Positions 45,799-55,936 are shown, counted from the first letter of the stretch. The stretch: DNA of 64,000 nucleotides from Mikania micrantha (GCA_009363875.1 CM018694.1:28095415-28159414); one strand, 5' to 3'. Notes: generated by a model not told the origin, from the sequence alone. A program made the numbers and translations.

Positions 45799-47130
45799 AA
45801 CAACCACAATAATAACAATAACAATCAGAACAACGCACAGAAGGGTTGTTTTGAGTGTGGAAAAATGGGGCACTTTAAGAAGGATTGCCCACAACTCAAG
45901 AAAGGTGGGGATAATAACGCAAATGGCAATGGCAACGGCAATGGTAATGGTAATGGCACCAACAACAACAATAATAACAACAACAACAATGGTGCTAGGG
46001 GCAGGGCATTTGTGATTGGAGGACGTCAAGAAAGGGAGGATCCCAACATTGTTACGGGTACGTTCCTCTTAAATAATCACTTTGCCTCTATGTTATTTGA
46101 CACTGGTGCCGACCGGAGTTTTGTATCTAGTTCACTTGCTAAGTTGCTAAATGTTAGTCCCACTGCCTTAGATAGTCCATACACTATGGAATTAGCTGAT
46201 GGTAAGTTAATTGTAGTGGAACATATCCTTAAGGGATGTATACTTGATTTGATGGGTCAAACATTAGAAATTGATCTTATGCCTATTGCCTTAGGCAGTT
46301 TTGATATAGTCATTGGCATGGACTGGTTGTCCAAACACCAGGCTGAAATAGTATGCCATGAAAAGATTGTTCGTATACCTCTTACAAATGGAGAGACACT
46401 GTACGTACAAGGTGAAAAGACCAGTACACCACTGCGTCTCATATCTTGTATGAAAGCACACAAGTGTCTACGTAAAGTTCATACAGCAGTTATAGCACTT
46501 ATAACTGAAAAGCCGGTAGCTGAGAAGAAGATTGAAGATATACCAGTAGTTTGTGAATTTCCGGAGGTATTTCCAGAAGACTTGCCGGGATTACCGCCTA
46601 TCAGACAGGTGGAATTCCGAATCGACCTTACACCAGATGCAGCACCGATAGCTAGGGCGCCTTATCGACTTGCACCGTCTGAGATGCAAGAATTATCTAC
46701 ACAATTGCAAGAGTTGTTGGATAAGGGTTTCATACGACCTAGTTTTTCACCGTGGGGAGCTCCAGTTTTGTTTGTTAAGAAGAAGGACGGGACTTTCCGT
46801 ATGTGCATCGATTACCGGGAGTTGAACAAGGTTACTATCAAGAACCGGTATCCGTTACCTAGAATTGACGATCTGTTCGATCAGTTGCAAGGTTCGAGTT
46901 ACTACTCGAAGATTGATCTCAGATCGGGTTATCATCAACTAAGAGTCCAAGAGGAGGATATTCCAAAGACAGCATTCAGGACGCGCTATGGCCATTATGA
47001 GTTCTTGGTCATGCCATTTGGGTTGACAAACGCTCCAGCTGTATTCATGGATCTCATGAATCGTGTTTGTAAACCTTACCTTGATAAGTTTGTCATTGTT
47101 TTCATTGATGACATTCTCATCTATTCTTAG
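45799..47130 (+). CDS. Second zinc knuckle, protease and RT of element C
   Basis: The open frame continues the gag frame. Knuckle CFECGKMGHFKKDC is at 45847-45888, followed by a low-complexity Asn/Gly tract (about 45909-45990), protease active site DTG at 46099-46107, IVIGMDWLSKHQAEIVC, and RT from about 46560 (PYRLAPSEMQELSTQLQEL, KIDLRSGYHQLRVQEEDIPK) to the active site FIDD at 47101-47112. It ends at a TAG (47128-47130) where A has a lysine codon. Confidence 0.8.
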   Translation, partial: NNHNNNNNNQNNAQKGCFECGKMGHFKKDCPQLKKGGDNNANGNGNGNGNGNGTNNNNNNNNNNGARGRAFVIGGRQEREDPNIVTGTFLLNNHFASMLFDTGADRSFVSSSLAKLLNVSPTALDSPYTMELADGKLIVVEHILKGCILDLMGQTLEIDLMPIALGSFDIVIGMDWLSKHQAEIVCHEKIVRIPLTNGETLYVQGEKTSTPLRLISCMKAHKCLRKVHTAVIALITEKPVAEKKIEDIPVVCEFPEVFPEDLPGLPPIRQVEFRIDLTPDAAPIARAPYRLAPSEMQELSTQLQELLDKGFIRPSFSPWGAPVLFVKKKDGTFRMCIDYRELNKVTIKNRYPLPRIDDLFDQLQGSSYYSKIDLRSGYHQLRVQEEDIPKTAFRTRYGHYEFLVMPFGLTNAPAVFMDLMNRVCKPYLDKFVIVFIDDILIYS

Positions 47131-47994
47131 ACTGAGGAGGAGCACGCTGAACATCTTCGATTGCTACTAGAATTACTGAAACAGGAACAATTGTACGCTA
47201 AGTTCTCGAAATGTGATTTCTGGATGCGAGAAGTACAATTTCTGGGTCATATAGTCAATGAAAAGGGCATACATGTTGATCCAGCAAAGATTGAAGCGAT
47301 TAAGAATTGGGAAGCACCAAAGACCCCTACCAAGGTACGACAATTCCTTGGTTTGGCGGGTTATTATCGACGATTCATTGAAGGTTTCTCAAAGATCGCT
47401 CAACCACTTACAGCACTTACGCATAAGGGGACAAAGTATAACTGGACGGATAAACAGGAAGCTGCATTTCAGTTATTGAAACAGAAACTCTGCAGTGCAC
47501 CGATTCTGTCCTTACCGGAAGGAACAGAAGACTTTGTGGTGTATTGTGACGCATCTGCACAGGGTTTGGGATGTGTGTTAATGCAACGGGATAAAGTAAT
47601 TGCTTATGCTTCAAGGCAACTACGACCACACGAAAAGAATTACACTACTCATGACTTGGAGTTAGGAGCAGTGGTCTTTGCTTTGAAGATTTGGAGGCAT
47701 TATCTGTATGGAACTAAGTGTACTATTTACACTGATCATAAGAGTTTGCAACATATCTTTGATCAGAAGGAGCTTAATATGAGACAACGACGATGGGTTG
47801 AGTTGTTGAAAGACTACGAATGCGCGATTAAGTATCACCCGGGAAAAGCTAATGTAGTAGCTGACGCTCTGAGCAGAAAAGACACAACAGGAACAAGACG
47901 GGTTCGTGCACTTATGATGACGATACATACTGACTTACCTGACAAGGTACGCAGTGCTCAGCTTGAGGCTTTGAAAAAGGAAAACTTGGTATAG
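47131..47994 (+). CDS. RT end and RNase H of element C
   Basis: The same frame is open again after the TAG. It holds the RT connection (FLGLAGYYRRFIEGFSKIAQ) and RNase H (VVYCDASAQGLGCVLMQR, THDLELGAVVFALKIW, IYTDHKSLQHIF, ANVVADALSRKD). It ends at TAG 47992-47994, where A reads on through AAESLRG. Confidence 0.8.
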   Translation, partial: TEEEHAEHLRLLLELLKQEQLYAKFSKCDFWMREVQFLGHIVNEKGIHVDPAKIEAIKNWEAPKTPTKVRQFLGLAGYYRRFIEGFSKIAQPLTALTHKGTKYNWTDKQEAAFQLLKQKLCSAPILSLPEGTEDFVVYCDASAQGLGCVLMQRDKVIAYASRQLRPHEKNYTTHDLELGAVVFALKIWRHYLYGTKCTIYTDHKSLQHIFDQKELNMRQRRWVELLKDYECAIKYHPGKANVVADALSRKDTTGTRRVRALMMTIHTDLPDKVRSAQLEALKKENLV

Positions 47995-48009
47995 GAATCC
48001 TTACGAGGA

Positions 48010-49392
48010 ATGGAAGAACAACTGGATGTTAAACCTGATGGAATTCGTTATTTCATTAACCGACTGTGGATACCTTTGTATGGAGGTTTAAGGGAACTCG
48101 TGATGGATGAAGCACACAAGTCTAGGTATTCAGTCCATCCGGGATCAGACAAGATGTATCATGATTTGAAGGCATTGTATTGGTGGCCTCACATGAAAGC
48201 TGACATTGCTAAGTACGTTAGTAAATGTTTGACTTGTTCGAAAGTCAAAGTTGAATATCAGAAGCCATCTGGTTTACTGCAACAACCAGAGATACCGATG
48301 TGGAAATGGGAACAGATTTCGATGGACTTCATTACTAAGTTACCCCGTACACCGAGTGGTTGTGATACGATATGGGTAATTGTCGATCGATTAACGAAAT
48401 CTGCACACTTCTTAGCAATCAAGGAAACTGATAAGATGGAGAAACTGACTCGCATTTATATCAAGGAAGTGGTAGCAAGGCATGGCGTGCCAATCTCTAT
48501 CATATCAGATCGGGATGCCCGATTTACTTCCAACTTTTGGAAATCACTTCATAAGTCATTGGGGACTCGTTTAGATATGAGTACCGCCTATCATCCACAG
48601 ACCGACGGTCAAAGTGAATGTACGATTCAAACGCTCGAGGATATGTTACGAGCTTGTGTAATTGACTTTGGTGATAGTTGGGAGAATCATTTACCGTTAG
48701 TGGAATTCTCTTACAATAATAGTTATCATACAAGTATTCAAGCAGCACCGTTTGAAGCTTTGTATGGTCGCAAATGTCGTTCACCAGTTTGTTGGGCTGA
48801 AATTGGTGACAGTCAGATAACAGGTCCTGAACTAGTACACGAAACGACAGAGAAGATAGTACAAATCCGGAACCGTATGGCAGCGGCCCGGGATCGACAG
48901 AAGAGTTATGCTGACAAACGTCGTAAACCGTTGGAATTTCAGGTAGGAGACCGAGTTCTTCTAAAGGTATCACCTTGGAAAGGTGTGATACGATTCGGCA
49001 AGCGCGGGAAGCTTAGTCCACGTTACGTAGGACCTTTTGAGATCCTGAAAAGGATTGGTCCGGTTGCGTATCAACTAAAACTACCGGATGAACTCAGTGG
49101 AGTTCATGATGTTTTTCACGTATCGAACTTAAAGAAATGTCTTTCTGATGAGACATTAATTGTACCATTGGAAGAAATACAAGTGGATGAACAGTTACGA
49201 TTCATTGAAGAACCAGCTGAGATCATGGATCGAGAGATCAAACAACTTAAGCAAAGCAAGATTCCGATAGTCAAAGTTCGATGGAATTCAAGACGTGGTC
49301 CTGAATTCACATGGGAACGAGAAGACCAAATGATGAAGAAGTATCCTCATCTATTCAAAACAGCAACTACAAACACTGAGAGCGCACGTTAA
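48010..49392 (+). CDS. Integrase and chromodomain of element C
   Basis: 460 open codons; the Met at 48010 is internal to the polyprotein. The HHCC zinc domain (DEAHKSRYSVHPGSDK, CLTCSKVK) is followed by the catalytic core with Asp in SMDFITKLP, Asp in IISDRDARFTS and Glu in DGQSECTIQTLE. The GPY/F signature is RYVGPFEILKRIGPVAYQL. The chromodomain runs from IMDREIKQLKQSKIPIVKVR to FTWEREDQMMKKYPHLF. The whole catalytic set is present; the only defects are upstream stops. Confidence 0.85.
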   Translation: MEEQLDVKPDGIRYFINRLWIPLYGGLRELVMDEAHKSRYSVHPGSDKMYHDLKALYWWPHMKADIAKYVSKCLTCSKVKVEYQKPSGLLQQPEIPMWKWEQISMDFITKLPRTPSGCDTIWVIVDRLTKSAHFLAIKETDKMEKLTRIYIKEVVARHGVPISIISDRDARFTSNFWKSLHKSLGTRLDMSTAYHPQTDGQSECTIQTLEDMLRACVIDFGDSWENHLPLVEFSYNNSYHTSIQAAPFEALYGRKCRSPVCWAEIGDSQITGPELVHETTEKIVQIRNRMAAARDRQKSYADKRRKPLEFQVGDRVLLKVSPWKGVIRFGKRGKLSPRYVGPFEILKRIGPVAYQLKLPDELSGVHDVFHVSNLKKCLSDETLIVPLEEIQVDEQLRFIEEPAEIMDREIKQLKQSKIPIVKVRWNSRRGPEFTWEREDQMMKKYPHLFKTATTNTESAR

Positions 49393-49906
49393 ATTTCGGG
49401 ACGAAATTTCCTTCAACAAGGGGATGACGTGATGCTTCACACATCAACACTGCAAAATTCAAACTGTAAGCACAAACACTTTATTCAATTGATTTTGTTA
49501 TAAACATTTGTGCTACATTACATTCTATATATTTTATGTGCTACATTTCATATGTTACATGTTATGGTAGTACATACAAGATTAGTTACACACATTTTGC
49601 TATGTGCGGGGTTGCATAGTACAAACAGTTATAGACACTCACTATGTGTGAGGTTACACAGCACCGTATGATCAAACACAAACAGTCACAGTTAGGTGAA
49701 CTAACTAGTGTACACGCAAACAGTCACATTGAACGATCACAATTAGTTGTGATGTTGCAAGCATTAGACTTTGTGTGTGAGTACACACAAGCATACAGAA
49801 TGATCAAATCACACTAACACGTACGATTTAAACTCATAAGTAGTTTCCTAACTACTCCTAACACTTACTAATTTTCGGGACGAAAATTCCTTCAAAAAGG
49901 GGATGA
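49393..49906 (+). other. 3' untranslated segment of C with two palindrome/purine-tract copies
   Basis: Palindrome AAATTTCGGGACGAAATTT at 49391-49409 is followed by CAACAAGGGGATGACG. A second copy, AATTTTCGGGACGAAAATT, at 49870-49888 is followed by AAAAAGGGGATGA and the LTR start. The 460 bp between contain no gene and repeat ACACTCACTATGTGTG-like phrases. Confidence 0.7.
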
Positions 49907-49960
49907 TGTGACAATCCGAATTTTCAGATTAACCTTGTTAACTGAAAATGGATTGATCAC

Positions 49961-50058
49961 AGGCCCAGTAAGGCCAAAGAAGGCCCAGTAAGGCCAAAGA
50001 AGGCCCAGTAAGGCCAAAGAAGGCCCAATAAGGCCAAGGTAGGCCAATGAGACCCAAA
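49961..50058 (+). repeat. 20-bp tandem repeat in LTR of C
   Basis: The unit AGGCCCAGTAAGGCCAAAGA is repeated three times exactly (49961-50020), once with changes (50021-50040), then degenerates. It lies about 260 bp upstream of the TATA box, in U3. Confidence 0.9.
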
Positions 50059-50315
50059 GTAGGCCCAATTGTATTTAGGAGGCCCAAAAGGATTAATCTA
50101 GTTAAAAAATGTTATAAGTAGTCCGATTAGTAACAATTTGGTATTTCGGATTAATTCCGTTAACTCTAGGATTAATCGAAATGATATGTTTTTGATCAAG
50201 AATAATCTATAAGGATTAAGAAATATTAAAAATCAGGTTCTAAGTGTTTAATTTCAAGGATTAGTCTATAAGTGGTGATAATAGTGATTTTGACTCCTAA
50301 AAGTCAAAATTCGTG

Positions 50316-50325
50316 TATATAAATA
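50316..50325 (+). promoter_or_regulatory. TATA box in LTR of C
   Basis: TATATAAATA sits in an otherwise suitable promoter position, 410 bp into the LTR. Transcription would start near 50350. Confidence 0.45.
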
Positions 50326-51467
50326 TGGGAAAATTCGAAATTGAGTTCATTACACTGAAATTGATTGAATAAACCTTTCAATTAACACATATTAATGATC
50401 TTTAACAGTGATCATGCGTTACTAAGAGGTTTAATAATCGAATTGAAATCATTTGGCAACCAAAAGTTGTAACCGTCAATGATATGCACACAAGTTACAC
50501 AATTCGATTAATATCACCACAATTACATCATCAGAATCCATAATCGGCTCCATTAGAACCATTTGCACACACCAATTCGAAGAAGCAAGCGGGGGATAAG
50601 AGAGTTCGATCTAGAGTCGGCCGAAAAACAACCTTGAAGTTGATCTACATCGATTCGACAGCTAACCAGGTAGGAATTCATTTCCCTATAGCCTAAACAT
50701 GCCGACTAAGTAAATCCCCATGATAATTCTGGATTCTATTATCGAATTGTATGGGTTCAAGTAATTAGGGTTCATATCAAAGACGTTTTGGGGGTTTTGA
50801 TCGGGATGAGTTTAAAAATGAAATCAGATGGTATGATCAGTTTCATAAGGTGCCGACTAACAAAACTCATGAGTCAATTTCATCAAATCATTACGAATTC
50901 ATGGTGTTCGAATTCTAGGGTTCTAGAACAAAACGGTTTTGGGGATTTCTATTTAGAAGTATTCAAAAATCAAATTAAATAGCATTGGTAGATTCAGAGG
51001 ATCCCGATTAAGGTTAATACTACGTCAATTTCATCATGGAACTACGAATTGTATGATTTTGAATCTAGGGTTCTTGAACTAGAATGAATTTGGGATTTTT
51101 GATTCAAAGGTGTTTATTGTTTGAAATTAGGCATACAGACAGGTTCGAAATTGTTGTTTTAATGAAAACCATATGAATTTAGAGTCAAACACAATCGAAT
51201 TTGAGGAATTCGAATTGATGAGAATAGGATTAAGGTTCGAAACTGTGGGAGTCTTAAAACCGTAGCATTTTGACAAAAATTTCTAAATTAAATCAATGAT
51301 CTGATGCGTCTGGGTTCAAGGAATAATAGCCCCATAGATTAAGAGTTGATCAGATTGGAATTGGAGTTCAATTTGGAACTTGTTGCTTCGGCTATAGCAT
51401 CAAAATGGAAATCATTTAGATGAGTAGTTAAAACAATTTAATTCTGAATCCTTGTGCGATACCCTAG

Positions 51468-51538
51468 CGGGCGAGACTAGTAAGGTGTGTGTGTTGTGAG
51501 TGGTAGGTCGCGGGTTCGAACCCGAGGGCTCCCAGTTT
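51468..51538 (+). other. tRNA-like stretch in LTR of C
   Basis: It includes GTGAGTGGTAGGTC (A-box-like) and GGGTTCGAACCC (a good B box with T-arm pairing), ending in GGGCTCCCAG. I could not fold a complete cloverleaf. It may be a tRNA-derived fragment or SINE head captured by the LTR. Confidence 0.35.
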
Positions 51539-51922
51539 TTGTGTTTTTAAACTATTTTTGATTTTTAACCCATAACTCCTTCGTTTCAAGTCCGATTCGA
51601 CTTGTTCGAGTTGCGTTGGAACCGTAACGGGAATACGAACACCTTGAAATAGTAAAATTCATATTTTAGATCGGAAACGAAATCGCGTATAATTACGGTT
51701 ATTTAAATAAAATCATATAAGATTTTATTTAATCGATTTCAAAAATTTGTGTACATTCGTATGTACATTTTTAACACTTTAACATATGTGTGTTGACACG
51801 TATGTGATTCTAAGTATAAGATGACATTCCGAATAACTTTAGGTTATTGTTTAAATCACAGATCCTTCGTAAGAGGATTATTTACACGAGCTCACGTAGT
51901 GATCATTCTGCAATACTCAAAG

Positions 51923-52420
51923 GTGCGTACACGGCCCCTTTCTTATTTTAACTGTTTTGGGGGAGAAAACATATGCAACATACATTTTTAGATACATATC
52001 ACTTGCATGAGTTAGCTGTTTACATTATGTGACAACATAGCATTTAAAAGTCCTTACACACTTCGAACCGTTTAGTTTGCCGTAGCGCAAAGCGTGGTAG
52101 TTGGAAATAGATCTATTAGGTTTGACAAACCTCACCTGGTAGATGGGATCTATGCAGGTGTTTGACTGACCAAACACACATTACTATTGTTCGTGCTAGA
52201 CAATAGTGGCAAGGCAAAAACATGCTATAGCATGGCAATCGTCATCTTCGGTGTCGACCACTTATGTAAATAGTTTATATGACTAGCTATCATGACTATG
52301 CATGTGTGATTATGTTATCTGCAAACTTGATATTCAAACTGTTGTTTTGAACATTGTGAATACTTAAAACCTGTGTTATGCACCAACCATTGTGTTGACT
52401 TGATTTACATGTTTTCTCAG
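51923..52420 (+). other. Predicted leader intron within LTR of C
   Basis: Donor AAAG|GTGCGTACACGGCCCC and acceptor CATGTTTTCTCAG|G give 498 nt. They match the positions and sequences of the predicted introns in A and B. Confidence 0.5.
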
Positions 52421-52717
52421 GACGCTAAGGTGCGCAATAAAGCTGGCATGGACTAGGAGATAGAGTCGCATTCATGTTTTACATTTATACTGTTTAAGTT
52501 ATACATTTGGGATTTTTGAATTTGTAATTCAACTTTTACACTTGTTATTATTTTAAACGCTTCCGCAAACTTTGAAAACTTTGATATTATGTTTTTAGAC
52601 CAAAGTATGTTTTGAAATTCATATAGAGGTCTTCGTTATGTCTAATGATCTGAGATCCTGGTTTGTCACGTTCCCGAACGGTGTGATTCCGTTAGTTGAA
52701 AATTTGGGGGTGTGACA

Positions 52718-53221
52718 TAAGTGGCTTTAAAATGGTTTCATGTTTGAAAGTTTCGGGTTATTAGAAAACCAGATGGACCGAATGCTCAAGCTCAAATCTA
52801 CTTTGATTGGATCATTTAGAGCATGGATCCTTTTTACTTCAATAATGTAGACGATGACCTGTCCATATACACCAAGATCTTGAAACTTGGTTGAGAAATG
52901 AGAGAGATCAAGTGAGGGTTTCTAGAGAGAGTGTATAGAGAGAGTACAGAATCTATAGAGAGAGAGGGTGTAAATTTTGGTAGGTGAGCCTTAAATCAGA
53001 GGTTTTAAAGCCTTTTATAGTCTGGGTAATGACATGAATTATGTAAACACTACGTTTTTAAATAAATAGTTTATTTTACCTTTTTAGGTGGTAATTCCTA
53101 ATAAATATTTTAAGTGAAATATTATTATTATTTAAATTTCGAAATTTTTTATTTTAATTATTTCGTTAGAACGTATAACTTTCGCTCGTATTCGTACGAA
53201 CACGATGATTGTTTTACCTTC
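52718..53221 (-). repeat. LTR of element L, part 1
   Basis: Non-coding; resembles the F/H type of LTR in reverse: a GAGAGA-rich start-like region at 52905-52965, then AT-rich U3 with CGTATTCGTACGAACACGATGA. It is cut at 53221 by element A and continues at 63670. Confidence 0.6.
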
Positions 53222-53700
53222 TGTGACACCCGGCAATTTCAGGTAAATTGCGACTCTTACTTTCTTTACATTTCACATTCATACTTGTAACATTTCATTT
53301 AATTACGTTTGATTAAATGAGTTGAACACAATCTACTACGAAACGATAGTTCAAGAAACTATCGAATCGTACATTGCATTGCACATTGGTTTTGGAAACC
53401 AAGGGTGGCAAACACAACACTAACACAAGACAATAATTCGAGGAGTTATTAAATTGTGCATTACACGTTGATCAGGATTAATCAAGCGTGCGAACACTAC
53501 GTTAGACACGAACACAAACTATCGAAGATAATTCGAGGAATTATCGAAACACACACACACGAGTCTCACGAACGTTGGTGATCAAACTTATATGTTATTA
53601 CACGATTATGTGCTAAGAACGTATTAGATGTTTAGGATAAACATAGGAATCAAGTATGAGCGAAATCGTATCAACGAAATCGAAAAACAAGGAAAAGGAC

Positions 53701-53832
53701 CCATCGCGGTACGCGACGGTCCCTCGGCGAAAGGCTTCGTGGTACGCGGCGCAAACCGGGAGTCGAGACTCCCGAATCCTATCGCGGTACGCGATAAACA
53801 TTTTTGATCGGCCTTCGCGGTACGCGAAGGCC
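53701..53832 (+). promoter_or_regulatory. Palindrome array upstream of LTR promoter (A)
   Basis: Four palindromes with centre GTA: 53701-53719 (ATCGCG/CGCGACG), 53734-53752 (degenerate), 53780-53796 (TATCGCG/CGCGATA) and 53810-53832 (GGCCTTCGCG/CGCGAAGGCC, ten perfect pairs). A fifth, GGGAGTC/GACTCCC, lies at 53758-53773. All are within about 150 bp upstream of the TATA-like stretch. The 3' LTR repeats them at 61452-61583. Confidence 0.65.
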
Positions 53833-55035
53833 ATGCAGATCAAATTTCTTTTAAAAACCAACCCCATTCATTTCACTCGGTTTCTCTTGTCCTTCTTCGA
53901 GTATTGCCACTTTAGACCGACCAAAACCCACCTGAATCCACCCTCAAACCATCTGGAATTCATATTGAAGCCACCATTGGGAGATTTGAAGGTATTGGAG
54001 TCCAAGAAGAAGTAGTGGAAGCCACCCACAAGTCGAGATCTTAACATCAAGCCTTCATTCAAGCTTCCAGAACCTGTCACACCACGAATTCAAGCTGCTA
54101 AGGTAATTTATCTCGTTTATCTTTAATGAGATTGTACATGCAATGGGTGAAAACCCACATGCAACTCCATGTGACCATCGAGAACAAATTTGTTGGTAAT
54201 TTGATGTGTTATGGTTGTAGAGTTACTGGTTTTAGTGTTTATTGATGTTAGATTTGAGTTTGGTTTGGTTATTGGTTGATTTGATAATGATTTTTATACA
54301 CTTGCCATAAAAGGAAACTTTTATGTGCAAGTCTTGGAATTGTGATGATCTAGACATGTTAGACATGTCTAGATGTTGTTAAATGCATATTGGAGTGTTT
54401 AGAAACACATTGGGATATTTGATTTTGTCAAAAACTTGGTTTTGTAGAAACTTACTATTTATGGAAACTTTTAAGAATCAAAAGAGGGCTTTTGATGTTT
54501 TAAAACGTTTTGATGAACTTTGAGCGTTGGAATATGCTTAGAAATGATTTTTAACATATTTAGAAACTTCGTTTTGTGAAAACGAGCTTTTAAACGAATA
54601 CTTTCCAAATAAGGAAACTTTATTTGGGCAAAACGGCATAAATGGCGATTTATGCGCAAACGACATGATTTAAGAGTTAAACGTGTTTTATAATCATATT
54701 GGAAGTTATTAGTTTTATGAAATGGAATTTCATAACCACACTTACTTAAAGGGGAAACTTTCTAAAAATGGTAACTTATGTGATTAGAGTCATAGGATGG
54801 ATGTTGGTGTCTTATGTGCATCAAGGCACATAAACACAACAATCGTGTCACCAACGATTCGTCGAGTCTCACTAATTAACACATACACTCGGTTGAGCAC
54901 ACCGACACTTGGAGTTGTATGGATTACAACACATCACAAAACACATACTCACACCTATATGGTCATAGGTGCATACTAGCAGGTGCTAGCTCTCGCAGAC
55001 GCGAACATTCACACAGACCGGAGCTACTTCATCAG

Positions 55036-55536
55036 GTGAGTTCACGGCCCCTTTTTATCTTTTCTTACCTTTGGGGGAGAAAACATTGCACTACAACTGT
55101 TTTTGAACAACAACTCATTTTATTTACGTATGGACATGCTTTATCATTATATGTATATGTGTGGGCCCCTATCACAACTAAAAGTCCTCACGACACTCCT
55201 CGGACCGTTAATAGCATAACGCCTAGCATGGTAATCTTGAATAGTACTATTGGGCCTGACAAGCCCCACTACACCCGACTGGAGGTCGGAACAGTGCAAT
55301 ATTGACCAACACTTTGCCATAGTCTTGTGATGGACATGGCGGGAGGCACAAACTGTCAGCTTCGGTACCATCCACAATATAATATAACTGTATTGACTAG
55401 CTATCAATCGATACTGCATTGTAATGATATGTAAATCTGCAAAACTCTTACTTTAAACATTTTGATGTTTACTGCTGATTACGAACCTGTGCTCTCACCA
55501 ACCTTTGTGTTGACCTTTACTCGCATGTTTTCTCAG
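55036..55536 (+). other. Predicted leader intron within LTR of A
   Basis: Donor ATCAG|GTGAGTTCACGGCCCC and acceptor CATGTTTTCTCAG|G, with CTCACCAACC and GTTGACC upstream of the acceptor, give 501 nt. The counterpart in the 3' LTR is 62785-63283. Confidence 0.5.
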
Positions 55537-55660
55537 GTAACTAAGGCACGCGCACAAGGAATAGGATGCTAGGCTGGAGTCGTATGCATCTATTTAAGTG
55601 TCGTAGTTTACTAAACATTGAGTATCATTTGATGTGTTGTGTAATGTTAAACAACTTTAA

Positions 55661-55770
55661 TCGCTTCCGCAACTATTGTTACTTAACAATTTGAAAACCG
55701 TTTTAAGTTAACGCTTCCGCTATCTATGAATATTATACTGTTTTGTTAACTTATATTTTACTTCCGCAAC
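55661..55770 (+). repeat. Three CTTCCGC repeats near the end of LTR of A
   Basis: CGCTTCCGC at 55662-55670 and 55712-55720, and CTTCCGCAAC at 55761-55770, spaced about 50 nt with similar T-rich lead-ins. B's LTR has the same three. The location before the LTR end suggests a transcript-end or U5 role. Confidence 0.55.
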
Positions 55771-55925
55771 TCTGGTTTTTACAAACTGTTTTATCCAAGT
55801 TATGGGACGTATGTATGAAACCAGCCATATAGGTCTAGCATGTTGTGTGACCGGAGACTGCGATCCTGACAATCTGCCGCCGCTCGCGCCCCAGAAGGGA
55901 CGGGATTTCTCGAGGTGCAACAGAT

Positions 55926-55936
55926 TGGTATCAGAG
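55926..55936 (+). other. Primer binding site, initiator Met tRNA (element A)
   Basis: TGGTATCAGAG begins three bases after the 5' LTR. Confidence 0.85.

Larger units (their letters stand above)
44353..52717 (+). mobile_element. Element C: chromovirus lacking its 5' LTR
   Basis: It has gag, protease, RT, RNase H, integrase and chromodomain in order, a duplicated 3' palindrome and polypurine tract, and a complete 3' LTR of 2811 bp. The 5' LTR and primer site are missing; the left end joins G2's leader near 44352. Its proteins are closest to those of A. It ends in element L's LTR. Confidence 0.8.
49907..52717 (+). repeat. 3' LTR of element C (2811 bp)
   Basis: It runs TGTGACAATCC...GGGGTGTGACA. 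It contains a 20-bp tandem repeat, a TATA box, a tRNA-like stretch, a predicted intron and one CGCTTCCGCAA word near the end. The ends are supported by the upstream purine tract and the TG/CA borders; there is no second LTR for confirmation. Confidence 0.7.
53222..55922 (+). repeat. 5' LTR of element A (2701 bp)
   Basis: It runs TGTGACACCC...GTGCAACA. It contains promoter palindromes at 53701-53832, a weak TATA-like CTTTTAAAAACC at 53848-53859, a donor-like AAG|GTAATT near 54102, a predicted intron at 55036-55536 and three CTTCCGC words near the end. The 119-codon frame at 53656-54015 recurs in the 3' LTR only because the LTRs are copies. Confidence 0.95.

Noticed and set aside
51468..51538. 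Complete functional tRNA gene
   Set aside because: The B box is good but I could not pair acceptor, D and anticodon arms. It is kept as a tRNA-like stretch only.
53656..54015. A 119-codon frame repeated at 61407-61766, with recurrent SRYA
   Set aside because: It recurs only because both LTRs are copies of each other. The SRYA words are the promoter palindromes read as codons. The homologous region of B is not open in the same way.
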